Shown: piece after piece, positions 10,076 to 19,862 of the stretch
Position numbering within the stretch: the first letter of the stretch is position 1
Layout: every line of letters starts with the position of its first letter
Assembly (NCBI RefSeq): GCF_028640845.1
Contig: NC_080539.1
Location: 107,596,554-107,660,553 of the forward strand
Source of the DNA: Ahaetulla prasina
Lineage: Eukaryota; Chordata; Lepidosauria; Squamata; Colubridae
Direction: 5' to 3'
Length of the DNA: 64,000 bases
The notes under the pieces: model-generated
Told to the model about the DNA's origin: nothing
The model's input: only the letters and a program-made list of their open reading frames with translations
The model's database searches: none
Made by a program: the position numbers and the translations under genes

Positions 10076-11053
10076 CTAATTATAAAAAAATGACAAGGAT
10101 GAAAACATTTTTAAAAAGCAAGTTTCAGTGCTGCATTATTAGAGAGCAGAACACCTTGGTATAAATGCATACTGCATAGTGGTGTTTTATATAGATAATG
10201 AATTCTCTAGAAACAATACCATTGTCTCTAGGAAAACACGGTCAACAATGGAAAAAGGTAAGTCAGCTCACCTCTTGGAAACTGGGGTCACATATTTATA
10301 TTTTCATGAACATAGATAGAATTCTGTCCGGCATTCATTATCAAATAGTTCAGAGGTAACACAAAATGAAATGAATACATATAAGTAGTGCATGCCACCT
10401 CCAGAGTATGCAATTCAGACAACTTTTATATTATGCTGTAATAGTGATTCTATGCAGAGCTTGGAAGGAGTACTTTGATTCAATAAAGGTTTGTGTGATG
10501 AACTTCCTTAAAATAGTTGTTGTAAAACAAAGCTCACACGTGTGTGCACGCACACCAAATGCATACACTTCAATGAAATAAAGCAGCCACACTGCTCTGT
10601 TTTGAATGGTCTTCTTTGAGTGGATATAAGCTGAAACCTCTTCTGGGTATTGGAAGACCCTTTGAGCATTATGCTGAAACAAAGCCAGGTTGCATCAGAG
10701 GAATAATGTCATTTCAAAAGAATGAATTTTATTTTCAATAAGTGTCTCTTTAAGTGCCATTTGTGCGTGTTATTACACACACAGTTTGTGTGCATCTATC
10801 TAAAATAAATAACATTTAACAATGATTTACCTAAAATAGTAGCCCATGTGTGGCTGTGATTATCAAATTCTGGAATGATTTACATGTTCTGGAATATTAC
10901 TTAGTATATTCCTTACCATCCAAAAATAACACCTAGCCTATATAGATACGGCTATGTTTGCATGCATCTGTCCTATTACTCTGCTTTTAAATCAAACTCT
11001 GAATGGTTCAGAATCTTTTATACATATAGATAGATACAGATATAGACATATAC
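10076..11053. other. Intron between the two laminin exons, unique part
   Basis: AT-rich intron. The 1.74-kb intron runs 10076-11816 and also holds the MITE at 11054-11305 and the microsatellite that follows. The open frame at 10431-10682 is not supported as an exon. Confidence 0.7.
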
Positions 11054-11305
11054 CAGAGGTGGGTTTCAGCAGGTTTTGACCAGTTCTGGAGAACCGGTAA
11101 TGGAAATTTTGAGTAGTTCGGAGAACCGATAGTAAAAATTCTGACTGGCCCCGCCCCCATCTATTCTCTGCCTCCCAAGTCCCAGCTGATTGGGAGGAAA
11201 TGTGGATTTTGTAGTAAGTTTCCCCTGCCACGCCCACCAATCCATGCCATGCCCACCAAACCACACTGCAGAACCAGTAGTAAAATTTTTTGAAACCCAC
11301 CACTG
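11054..11305 (+). mobile_element. hAT-type MITE, 'ACCGGTAG' family
   Basis: Termini CAGAGGTGGGTTTCAGCAGG and AAACCCACCACTG match the copy at 8946. Flanks ACATATAC and ACACACAC agree at 6 of 8 positions, and the right one is absorbed in an AC tract. It lies in the intron between the two laminin exons. Confidence 0.82.
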
Positions 11306-11332
11306 ACACACACACAAACACACGATAGATAA

Positions 11333-11385
<53 letters not shown>

Positions 11386-11460
11386 GATATATTTGTGTGT
11401 CACACACACATATAATATGATAGATAGATAGAGATAGAGATATATTTGTGTGTGTTTGTG
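11306..11460. repeat. (AC)n, (GATA)n and (TG)n compound microsatellite
   Basis: A short ACAC tract is followed by about 16 GATA units (11323-11385), a TG/AC stretch, more GATA, and TGTG. It abuts the MITE end. GATA tracts are abundant in snake genomes. Confidence 0.95.
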
Positions 11461-11816
11461 TGTGTTATCGTATATAATAATATATACAAAGAATAAAACA
11501 AATCCAATAAAACTAAAATCAGAATGACCTGCCACCACAAGTATACTTCACTCATGCCAATCTCACCCCAGACCAGCTCTTGAAGGAAAAATCAAGTCTT
11601 AAGTACTTTTTGGAAGATAAAAAGGGTAGAGCCCGCTGGCTCTCAAGGGGAAGGGGTTTTTGCTGCTCTTTTGCCCATCTTTGAAATAAAAATCATATGG
11701 CAGCTTTTTTCGGGAAGAGAACTCTTGCAGCAAGTTTCTTTCTTAGGCCTATGGATTCTGTTTACAGTGTGCTATTGGCAGTTCATACATTCATATCTAG
11801 TGAGATAATACTGTAC
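11461..11816. other. Intron sequence next to the laminin donor
   Basis: Unique-looking intron ending at the donor of the next exon (11815-11816, GT on the minus strand). Nothing else is supported. Confidence 0.6.
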
Positions 11817-11918
11817 CTCTATGATGACATCGGGCTGAAGGATGGCCTCAGCAATATCTTCTTCCCCAGCGAGGTCATATGAAACAGTAAATTTCAGATG
11901 TCCTCCAGCCGCTGTTAT
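11817..11918 (-). CDS. LAMA2: Laminin alpha-chain exon, first half of an L4 (domain IV) module; probably LAMA2
   Basis: A 102-bp exon of exactly 34 codons with phase 0 at both ends. On the minus strand the acceptor is TTTAACCACAG before ATAACAGCG, and the donor is ATAGAG|GTACAG. It reads I-T-A-A-G-G-H-L-K-F-T-V-S-Y-D ... P-D-V-I-I-E. The G-G-x-L-x-[FY]-T-V-S-Y-D block followed by P-D-V is characteristic of the N-terminal part of laminin L4 modules, in the extracellular short arm. It joins the downstream exon (9870-10075) in frame. The preceding exon, expected to end in a Y-x-x-P ... L-G-N-x segment, was not found in the remaining 52 kb and is presumably beyond the window. GC content is higher than the flanking intron. 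LAMA1 is the main alternative. Confidence 0.8.
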
Positions 11919-12726
11919 CTGTGGTTAAAGGGAAAAAAAAGAATGATACTGGTTATATAACAGAAAGCATGCCTTTAACCATTTTGAACGGCTCTTTTCC
12001 AATTATGGGACTTTGAAGGGCAAAGACTTCTTACGTAATGAAAGGACATGTGGATGATAGAGAGCTCCCAGGGAGCTGTCCCTGTCTTTACACAATCTCT
12101 CTTTGCCACAACCAGTGCGGCAATGCTCCATCGTATAAATAATGTTCCTCTAGACCTTTTGTAAAGACTGGAATCCTAAGAAAAAGCAGTTTTCCCCTAA
12201 AGGTCTACCATAAAAGAAGTAACATATGTTACAGTGTAATTTTCTTTTCATCTTTCTCTCTCGATCTCTCGCTTCTTATACTCTATTTTTTATAAAACTC
12301 CCCAACATGTATTTGGCTGATATTATATTGTCAAAAGCAGGTGGAGGAACTGGGGGATATGTGCTCGTTTATCTGTCCTGCCTCTCTTAGTTTCTTCCGC
12401 ATGTCCATTTTCCAGGTTCAGAGTTACTACGGAGGCAATCTGTGACAGCAGCTTGGAGGAGTAGGCTGTTATTACAGAATGTTTTTTTTTCTTCCTTTTT
12501 GACAAAGTATAATCTAAAATAGAAGAAATGTGTCCCTAGGAAGTCAAGCACATTTAATTTAAAGGAAAGTCACTATAATTTTTTCTTATAGCTGTATGTT
12601 GCCTTTTGCTTCACATTGGTCACTGGTTCAAAAACAGCATAAGGCAGGCAGTCCTTTGACTCTTAAGGTACTATAATATTACATCTATCTATATATATAT
12701 TGTTATGCATTAACACTTTACTGATT
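11919..12726. other. Laminin-alpha intron (acceptor side)
   Basis: Unique-looking intron upstream (minus sense) of the exon at 11817-11918. The minus open frame at 12323-12505 lacks laminin features and is treated as chance. Confidence 0.6.
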
Positions 12727-13128
12727 GTGTTTGGTCTAGTGGTTAAGGCATCAGGCTAGAAATTGGGAGACCACTGAGTTCAAGTCCTGCCTTAGCCATG
12801 AAAGTCAGCCAATGACTTTGGGTTAGTCTCTCCCTCCCTCTTTTCCTCCCTCTCTCCCCCTCCCTCCCTCCTTCTCTCTCTCTCCTCTCTTTCTTTCTCC
12901 TCTCTCTCTTTCTCTCCCTCCCTCCCTCTCTCCCTTCCCCCACTCTCTTCTCTCTCTCTCTCTTTCTTTCTCTCCTTCCCTCCCTCTCCCTCCCACCCTT
13001 TCTCTCTCCTGTCTTTCTCTCTCCTCTTTCTCTCTCTTTATCTCCCTCCCTCCCCTCCTTCCCTCTCTATTTCTTCTCTCTTTCTCTCTCTCCTCCCCGT
13101 CCCTCCCTCTCCTCTTTTTCTCTCCCTC

Positions 13129-13159
<31 letters not shown>

Positions 13160-13304
13160 CCTCCCTCCTTTCCTCCTCCTCTCCCTCCCTCCCTCCCTCC
13201 TTCCCTCGCTCTCAGCCCAATCATTGGGTTACTGTTCTGGGGAAAACAGGAGGAGGAAGGGGTATTGGATATGTTTACTGCCTTCAGTTATTTGTAAAAT
13301 CACT
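12727..13304 (+). repeat. tRNA-headed SINE split by a polypyrimidine expansion
   Basis: A tRNA-like head (GGTCTAGTGGTTAAGGCATC ... TTCAAGTCCTGCC) starts the element, and a recognisable SINE tail (GGAGGAAGGGGTATTGGATA ... TTATTTGTAAAA) closes it. Between them lies about 390 bp of almost pure C/T sequence. The head resembles the copies at 32772 and 40483. Confidence 0.75.
12820..13212. repeat. Polypyrimidine tract (TCCC/TCTC)n
   Basis: Nearly 400 bp of C and T only, mostly CCCT, CTCT and CTTT units, inside the SINE at 12727-13304. Long open frames across it (Arg/Glu/Gly-rich on the minus strand) are artefacts. Such mirror-like purine/pyrimidine tracts can form triplex DNA. Confidence 0.95.
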
Positions 13305-14063
13305 AAACAAGCAAAATTCCAGGGAAAAAGCAAATAAATTATATATAAAAATATGTATCAGGAATGCAGTAATTTTGCTTAATTCCTTGAAACAAAAGGA
13401 ATTCATTTTTAAGTTATTGGAATAAAGCAAAGTTCATTGTCAAATATAAAGAAAGGGCTGAGAATCAGAAAGCCCATACCACCACTGCTTCACCTCAGAG
13501 TCAGATAAGAAAGTCCTCATACTTTTTGTTTAACAATACATTTGTGTTATCTGCCAAAATATATGGAAGGTTGTAATAGAATGTGCCAATATCCATTCTT
13601 CTTGATTCAGATATTTCATACAGAATAATATACCTTTGGTGAAGAAGTAAGAAAAGCTACATTTGAAGAAGCTACATGTCAAAGATATGTATATTGTGTA
13701 AAGTAGCATATAAAAATGCCTGTCAGGAAGAGTTGTGCATTATGGAAAACAAGATATGTGAAACTGTGTTTCATAAAATGTGTCCAAAATGTATATGTTA
13801 AGAGAAATGACTTACACTAAAAAGGACTATGAAACAACAGTAGAGAGCAGACAGAATTAAGGCCTTAAAAGAAGTGAGGTAAGAAAGCCACAAACTTTTT
13901 ACTAGAACTGCAATGGAAGAATATCTACTAGGAAACTAAACTTGGGCCTAGCTATTCAGAGGAAGGTGATGAGACTTCAAAGATGCCTTCTGGGCCATTA
14001 GCCTACTACTTCTGCACCTATGCAATGTTTTGCACCCCTATAACAATGTGGACAGACCTAAAT
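13305..14063. other. Intron sequence without recognised features
   Basis: Unique-looking AT-rich sequence; nothing supported. Confidence 0.6.
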
Positions 14064-14236
14064 CAGTGGTGGGTTTCTACTGGTTTGCCCTGGATTGGGT
14101 GAACCGGTAGCTGCGGTGTGAGGCTCCGCCCACCCGCCTGGATATCTCTGCATCTGTGCAGAAGCATTGTATGCAGCATGAGCACACATGCGCCCACGAG
14201 CGAACCGGTAGCAACAGGATGTGAAACCCACTACTG
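14064..14236. mobile_element. Short hAT-type MITE
   Basis: Termini CAGTGGTGGGTTT and AAACCCACTACTG; flanks ACCTAAAT (14056-14063) and GCCTAAAT (14237-14244) form an 8-bp duplication with one mismatch. It shares the GAACCGGTAGC motif with the longer family but has a different interior. Confidence 0.85.
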
Positions 14237-14526
14237 GCCTAAATATTGATAGATGATGCTAAAGAATTGTATAAGTGACCAGTGTGGAAACTGCTTGAGG
14301 TTGCCCTAAAGATACTCAGTAAGGAACTACATTTATAGTGACGACTTACAGCTGAATTTTAATAATAGAAAACAGCTTTAATCAGACTGATTTGCCTGAT
14401 TGCCATACTTGGTATCTGAGCTACAGACACAGCACACCAAGTGCGCCATGTCAATTGATCTTGTGCCAGAGTTTCCCAGGAGATGATGTCAATATTCAGG
14501 GACTTGAGAGAGGCTTTCAGCGTGTC

Positions 14527-15018
14527 TGTTCTGTCCTCCTTCGCCTCCGTACGAGTGATGGCTTAATTAGCCGGCACTATCAGCTCTGGCAGCAGAATAG
14601 CGAACATCTGCCAAGTGTCTCTGTTATTACCCAGGAACAAACTTCAGCTCTTAATTAATCAGTTGTTTGTCCTGCTACGAAGAGGCACAGCAGTTCTTGC
14701 TGCCTTTATATCCTGTGGGGTGTGGCTCCATGACTCAGCACTTCCTAAGCCTGCCCCACCCCTACTTCTATTGTTCCCTCCTCTCCTGCCTACGAAACCT
14801 AGGGTCCAACCAAGCCTGATTGCCATCAGCTGGGTCTGAAGGCGTGGCCTGGGGGGGAAGAGTCAGGGGACATTATCTCTTCCACCTGGCCTGCCTCTGG
14901 CTCCTGGAGCTGAGCCAGAGAAGCCGTTGCTCCTGAGGTAAGTCCTGATGGCTCTTCCCCCTCACTATCCAAGTTACTTTCTGGCAGGAGGCCCAGTTCA
15001 GGGGGCGCAGACAAAACA
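14527..15018 (-). mobile_element. Solo LTR (492 bp), copy 1
   Basis: On the minus strand it begins TGTTTTGTCTGCGC and ends GGACAGAACA (TG...CA). Both flanks are GTGTC (14522-14526 and 15019-15023), an exact 5-bp target duplication. A TATA box appears on the minus strand (complement of TTTATATCC near 14705). It is homologous along its length to the solo LTR at 24065-24581. No internal region is present, so the provirus-like form was lost by LTR-LTR recombination. Confidence 0.9.
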
Positions 15019-15113
15019 GTGTCTTTGTATCACTTCTTTTGTCCCCTGTGCAATCACTTTCCTTGAGACAGCTCACCATAAAGGAGCTGTTTGGGGATGC
15101 GATGGACTGGCAT

Positions 15114-15348
15114 CAGGGGTGAAATCCAGCAGGTTCTGACAGGTTCTGGAGAACCGGTAGCGGAAATTTTGAGTAGTTCGAAGAACTGGCAAATGCCACC
15201 TCTGGCTGGCCCCAGAGAGGGGTGGGAATGGAGATTTTGCAATATCCTTCCCCTGCCACACCCACCAAGCCACACCCACCAAGCCACACCACACCCACCA
15301 AGCCACGCCTACAGAACCGGTAGTAAAAAAATTTGGATTCCACCACTG
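15114..15348 (+). mobile_element. hAT-type MITE, 'ACCGGTAG' family
   Basis: Termini CAGGGGTGAAATCCAGCAGG and GGATTCCACCACTG; flanks ACTGGCAT and TCTGGCAT (7 of 8). It interrupts the LINE relic between its W-R/M-P and I-P-K-Q blocks, so it is younger than that relic. Confidence 0.88.
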
Positions 15349-15675
15349 TCTGGCATCCTTACAACATGGTCTGTCCAGCGTGTCTGGGCTTTCATCAGCA
15401 GCTTGTGAACTGATGGCAGGCCTGCTCTGGAGAGGACTTCTGTGTCTGGCCCCTTGTCCTGCCACTGGATCCTCAGAAGTCTGTGGAGGCAGGTCATGTA
15501 GAAGTGGTTCAGTTGCCTAGTGTGCCTCCTGTATAAAGTTCAAGTCTCACCGGCATACATAAGGGTAGTTAGCACTACTGCTTAGTAGACTTTGAGCTTT
15601 GTAACAAGGCTTATTCCACAGTGGTCCTACATGTTGGTCAGAAGTCCGCTGAATCTATGTATATGTATGTATGTA

Positions 15676-16028
15676 GGGATGTGGTGGCTCAGTGGCTAGG
15701 ATGCTGAGCTTGTTGATCGAAAGGTCAGCAGTTCAGCGGTTCTAATCCTGAGTGCCGCATAACGGGGTGAGCTCCCATTACTTGTCCCAGCTTCTGCCAA
15801 CCTAGCAGTTCAAAAGCACGTAAACAATGCAAGTAAAAAAATAGGAACCACCTTTGGTGGGAAGGTAACAGTGTTCCGTGTGCCTTTGGCATTTAGTCAT
15901 GCCGGCCACATGACCACGGAGACGTCTTCGGACAGCGGTGGGTCTTCGGCTTTGAAACGGAGATGAGCACCACCCATAGAGTCAGGAACGACTAGCACAT
16001 ATGTGTGATGGGAACCTTTACCTTTTAT
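15676..16028 (+). repeat. Sauria SINE, full length
   Basis: It starts GGGATGTGGTGGCTCAGTGG (tRNA-like A box), carries the central 'GTTACTTGTCCCAGCTTCTG' and 'CATGCCGGCCACATGACCAC' blocks, and ends with 'CGACTAGCACATATGTG' and 'GGGAACCTTTACCTTT', the Bov-B-like 3' tail. This is the classic squamate Sauria SINE. Confidence 0.95.
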
Positions 16029-16194
16029 GTATGTATGCATGTACATACATACATATATTTGGTGTAAAGCCTCTGTCTATGATCTAATGGTTTAGTAACA
16101 TACATGATTAGAAATGTAATAAAGCTAATGAATGATGAAAAATATCTGTAAAAGTATCTAGAAACCTCCAAGGTCCCTTCCAATGCTATTATTG

Positions 16195-16385
16195 GAATGC
16201 TATTATTCAGAATAACAGAGTTGGAAGTCCAACCCCATGCTCAAGCAGGAGACCCTATTGTACCATTTTAACAGTTGTCCAATCTCTTCTTAAAAACCTC
16301 CAAAGATGGAGCATCCCCAACTTTTGAAGGCAACCTATTCCACTGGCTAATTGTTCTGTCGGGAAATTTCTCCTTAACTGTGGCA
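16195..16385 (-). mobile_element. CR1 LINE 3' fragment, old
   Basis: It contains 'AACAGAGTTGGAAG', 'TCCAACCCC' and the translated pattern of CR1's C-terminus in antisense, as at 329-640 but more diverged. 5'-truncated and non-coding. Confidence 0.75.
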
Positions 16386-17327
16386 TCTGCTTCTGCAACG
16401 CAGTCTCTACTTGTATGAAAAGGGGCTGGAGTAAGCCACTGATTTGGGGCTAGTGGCTGACCCTTTTAGATTTTCATATCAATGGGAAAATGCAAGGCGA
16501 AGCTGGGGTAGATAGGATGTGCAGCAGGAATGTCATTCTCTGTCTCTAAGGCTAGCCAGAGTTTCTCTCCATCTCAGCTTATCCCAAGCAATGAAGTCTT
16601 TTTCGTCGGTATCAGTGCCATCAGAAGTATGTGAGTGATTTTCATTTTGCTTTGCTTTTACTTTGCTTTTAATATGTGCTGCATATTGTAGACCTCTTGC
16701 TATTCTCACCCTCTAGTGACCCATGACCCATAGCATGAGACCCTCTGAATTAGCACTTATTTGATAGGATTTTTACTAGAAGTCTAAGAATACTAATATG
16801 AAATATATAAAACCCATGGTCTTTGCTTCTGTTACCAAGCTTACATTTCCAATATCACATTATGTTGGTTATTTTAGAGCCCCGAATTTTTGACCTTCTC
16901 AAAGGAAATGCGATAATTGAAAAAAGCAGTGCTAATGTTAAAATTGATACATCCTGCAGAGTCAGGCATTCTATTAAGCGCAATACAGAAAAGTGTTTAT
17001 CCTTCATTTCCAAATGTATGATTCTGTGTTGAGTAAAAATGTGTGACAATCAGAGTTTGCTTTGGTGAGACAATAAAAATCGATTCAATGAATACAATAC
17101 CCTAGAACAAGTTCAAATTGCTGATAAAATAAAACTGAACATAGCTGTGAACTGTGTGACGATTTCTAACATTAATTCATGTGCATGAATTGCCAAAGTG
17201 TGATGTTTGGTGAGTGTGTTTGAACTTGTGTGAGTTGATTCTGAGAATTCTCACACCACTATGAATCCCAGAGCATTTGTATCTCAGCAGAGTTCTCCTT
17301 TTGGGCCAACCACAAAGCCTAGCAAGA
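16386..17327. other. Intron sequence without recognised features
   Basis: Unique-looking sequence. The pair of open frames at 16823-17049 on both strands has no recognisable domain. Confidence 0.6.
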
Positions 17328-17487
17328 GAAGAATAGAACAGAACAGAACAGAACAGAACAGAATAGAATTTTATTGGCCAAGTGTGATTGGACACAAGGA
17401 ATTTGTCTTGGTGCATATGCTCTCAGGGTACATAAAAGAAAAGATACCTTCATCAAAGTACAACAAATGGTGTAAACAAAGTACAAC
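17328..17487 (-). mobile_element. CR1/L3-type LINE 3' tail with (AGAAC/AGAAT)n tract
   Basis: The pentamer tract (17329-17367) is followed by the antisense 3' UTR block 'TTTTATTGGCCAAGTGTGAT', 'GGAATTTGTCTTGGTGCATA' and 'TACATAAAAGAAAAGATAC'. The same block, in sense, ends the copies at 18345, 44975 and 50203. Only the last 120 or so bp of the element are present. Confidence 0.88.
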
Positions 17488-18345
17488 AAAATGGTGGTAG
17501 ACTTTAGGAGAAACCCTTCCATACTTCCACCTCTCACAATACTAGACAACACAGTATCAACAGTAGAAACCTTTAAATTTCTAGGTTCTACCATATCGCA
17601 GTATCTAAAATGGACAGCTAACATCAAAAACATCATCAAAAAAGGACAACAAAGAATGTTCTTTCTGCCCCAACTCAGAAAGCTCAAACTGCCCAAGGAG
17701 CTGCTGATCCAGTTCTACAGAGGAATTGTTGAGTCTGTCATTTGCACCTCTATAACTGTCTGGTTCAGTTCTGCAACCCAACAAGAAAGACACAGACTTC
17801 AGAGGATAATTAGAACTGCAGAAAAAATAATTGCTACCAACCTGCAGTATACAGGTCCTTCCATTGAGGACCTGTATACTGTACGAATCAAGAAGAGGGC
17901 CGTGAAAATATTTACAGATCCCTCACATCCAGGACATAAACTGTTTCAACTCCTACCCTCAAAACGACGCTATAGAACACTGCACACCAGAACAAATAAA
18001 CACAAGAACAGTTTTTTCCCGAAGGCCATCACTCCGCTAAACAAATAATTCCCTCAACACTGTCAAACTATTTACTAAATCTGCACTACTATTAATCTTC
18101 TCATCGTTCTCATCACCAATCTCTTTCCACTTATGACTGTATGACTGTAACTTTGCTGCTGGCAATCCTTATGATTTATATTGATATATTGACCATCATT
18201 TGTTTTGTAAATGTTGTACCTTGATGAACGTATCTTTTCTTTTATGTACACTGAGAGCATATGCACCAAGACAAATTTCTTGTGTGTCCAATCATACTTG
18301 GCCAATAAAAAATTCTATTCTATTCTATTCTATTACAACATTTAA
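17488..18345 (+). mobile_element. CR1/L3-type LINE, 5'-truncated, with (ATTCT)n tail
   Basis: It contains the last 185 codons of ORF2, a 3' UTR of about 260 bp and a short ATTCT tail (18311-18335). It immediately follows the opposite-strand tail at 17328-17487. Confidence 0.9.
17491..18048 (+). pseudogene. CR1/L3-type reverse transcriptase, C-terminal 185 residues
   Basis: An uninterrupted frame starting within the reverse-transcriptase thumb region: V-D-F-R-R ... F-K-F-L-G-S-T-I-S ... W-T-x-N-I, then K-K-x-Q-Q-R-x-F-F-L-x-x-L-R-K, F-Y-R-G-I-V-E-S-V-I, I-T-V-W-F, L-Q-R-I-I-R-T-A, D-P-S-H-P-G-H-x-L-F-x-L-L-P-S-x-x-R-Y-R, and N-S-F-F-P-x-A, ending at TAA. These are standard blocks downstream of the catalytic F-A-D-D in CR1-like LINEs. 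The catalytic core and endonuclease are missing, so no active enzyme is encoded. The intact frame points to a fairly recent insertion. The initial Met is not a native start. Confidence 0.85.
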
Positions 18346-18440
18346 TGATAGTCATAGGGTACAAATTTAACACTTAATGATACACTTAATGAAGAAAAGC
18401 ATATGTGCAGATTAATGCAAGGATTTTCTATATTGCTATA

Positions 18441-18823
18441 CAGGTAGTCTTCAACTTAAAACGGTTTGTTTAGTGACTGTTCGAAGTTACAATGGCATTG
18501 AAAAAAGTGACGTATGACCATTTTTTACACTTATGACCGTTACAGCATCCCCACGGTCACGTAGTAAAATTTCAGTTGCTTGACAACTGGCAGTCGCAGT
18601 GTCCTGAAGTCATGTGATCACCTTTTGCGACCTTTTGACAAGCAAAGTCAATGGGGAAGCCAGATTCCGTTAACAACTGCGTTACCAACTTAACAACGGC
18701 CGTCATCCACTTATCAACTATGGCAAGAAAGGTCATAAAATGGCAAAATTCACTTAATAACTGTCTTCTGCTTAGCAACAGAAATTTTGGGTTCAGTTGT
18801 GGTTGTAACTTGAGGACTACCTG
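18441..18823. mobile_element. Tc1/mariner-like palindromic MITE
   Basis: Termini CAGGTAGTCTTCAACTTA and CTTGAGGACTACCTG, flanked on each side by TA. The two halves are inverted repeats of one another over much of their length. Non-coding. Relatives: 21812, 22379, 42617 and 50364. Confidence 0.88.
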
Positions 18824-19193
18824 TATTTAATTTGATATCCTAGAGTTCAAGACAACTTAGAACTGGAAATTTGAGGAAGCTCTTCAGAAAAGTGAATGCA
18901 GACTGTGTAAACTACTGTCGGGTCAGCTGGGACTTTCCCAGGAATGAAACAATAGCTGAATTAAGCCCTAGTTTTAGAAGATGGATTTAGAGGGACCTAT
19001 CTGAGATCTTTTCTTGAACCTACAACTAAAGATTAGAGCAGTGGTGAAATCCAAATTTTTTTATTACTGGTACTGTGGGCATGGCTTGGTGGGCGTAGTG
19101 TGGCTTGGTGGGTATCGCAGGAGAAGGATACTGCAAAATCTCAATTCCTACCCCACTCCAGGGGAAGGATACTGAAAAATCTCCATTCCCATC

Positions 19194-19441
19194 TGTTGTA
19201 TTTGCAAAACAACAGCAAGAAGTGAGGCAACGCAGGAGAACCATTAACAGTTCTTTTATTAACTACAAACAATTAACTGAGGTGAGCAAGCGAGCAAGCT
19301 CTAAACTGACAGCCCTTTTATATTGGAGCTGTCAACAGCTCAGCCAATAGGAGCTCCTTAATTCTCCCGCCGGCTATAGCATCGGCGGTTAACCAATCAA
19401 CTGCTGGTTACTGGTCACGTGTTCTCCAGCCGAACACAACA
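19194..19441 (-). repeat. 3' LTR of the gypsy fragment (248 bp)
   Basis: On the minus strand it begins TGTTGTGTTCGGC and ends TACAACA (TG...CA), directly preceded by the polypurine tract. It includes a TATA-like AATATAAAAGG (complement near 19315-19325) and AATAAAAG. Ends resemble the solo LTRs at 14527 and 24065 (TGTTGTGT start), but the length and interior differ. Confidence 0.85.
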
Positions 19442-19862
19442 CCCCTCCCTTCCCGGATTGCACAAGCATAATCGGCCAAGTAGTCTGGGCGTCTTCTGGC
19501 TCGCTCCGACCTGCGCAGTACAACCGTACCAGGTGCTGTTGATGGGTCCCGCACAGGAACTTCACAAACTTCTGGGGCTTGTTCAGCCACGCTGGATGGA
19601 AACTCGTTGGACCGGTCCTGATGCGGCCTTTGAGGTAAATCGACAGCTGGTGAAATTGTGGGTGGACTATCAGGGTTGGGCATGTTTTCTGGACGGGACT
19701 CGTTGCTTTGTACAGGTGGTGGCTGATTCGATGCGGCCAGATCTGTGTTGCTCGGTACATTGGATGGGGGCATGTGGCAGTGGCGCAGTTGATCCACATG
19801 GCGCCGCCACATGCAACCATCTTCCAACTGAACCCGGTATGAACGGGGGCCGGTCACTTCTT
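19408..19862 (-). pseudogene. Gypsy Pol C-terminus remnant
   Basis: The minus frame gives T-G-P-R-S-Y-R-V-Q-L-E-D-G followed by W-R-R-H-V-D-Q-L-R, then a proline/serine-rich stretch, R-R-S-E-R-x-R-R-x-P-D-Y-L, and a run into the LTR. The G-P-x-S-Y ... R-R-H-V-D-Q-L order is the tail of a gypsy integrase, which joins cDNA to the host genome; the zinc-binding and D-D-E catalytic parts are absent. Open for about 149 codons, so the fragment is fairly young, but it cannot function alone. Confidence 0.82.

Larger units (their letters stand above)
14380..15655 (-). pseudogene. LINE reverse-transcriptase C-terminal relic, broken by a solo LTR and a MITE
   Basis: Minus-strand coding remnants are collinear in three pieces. 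15349-15655 carries L-K-V-Y, L-N-H-F, I-Q-W-Q-D-K, D-T-E-V-L and M-K-A-Q-T-R-W; 15019-15113 carries R-I-P-K-Q-L-L-Y-G-E-L; 14380-14526 carries D-T-L-K-A-S-L-K followed by a W-rich end. These blocks match the C-terminal tail of a common vertebrate non-LTR polyprotein in which a W-Q-D-K ... L-L-Y-G-E-L-x-x-G-K ... K-D-T-L-K order is typical (RTE-like assignment tentative). Removing the two younger insertions with their target duplications restores the order. Stops and shifts remain, so it is dead. Confidence 0.75.
19194..19862 (-). mobile_element. Ty3/gypsy LTR-retrotransposon 3' fragment (pol end, polypurine tract, 3' LTR)
   Basis: In minus-strand order: the last part of pol, a polypurine tract (complement of CCCCTCCCTTCCC, 19442-19454) and a 3' LTR. 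The 5' LTR and most of the interior are missing. Flanks CCATC (19189-19193) and CTATC (19863-19867) may be a diverged 5-bp target duplication. It was inserted in the MITE 19039-20000. Confidence 0.82.

Noticed and set aside
11323..11385. Regularly spaced GATA units considered as a CRISPR-like array
   Set aside because: Simple tetranucleotide microsatellite without spacers in a vertebrate intron.
12743..13224. Long Arg/Glu/Gly-rich open frames on the minus strand
   Set aside because: The DNA is a pure polypurine tract; absence of stops is a composition effect.
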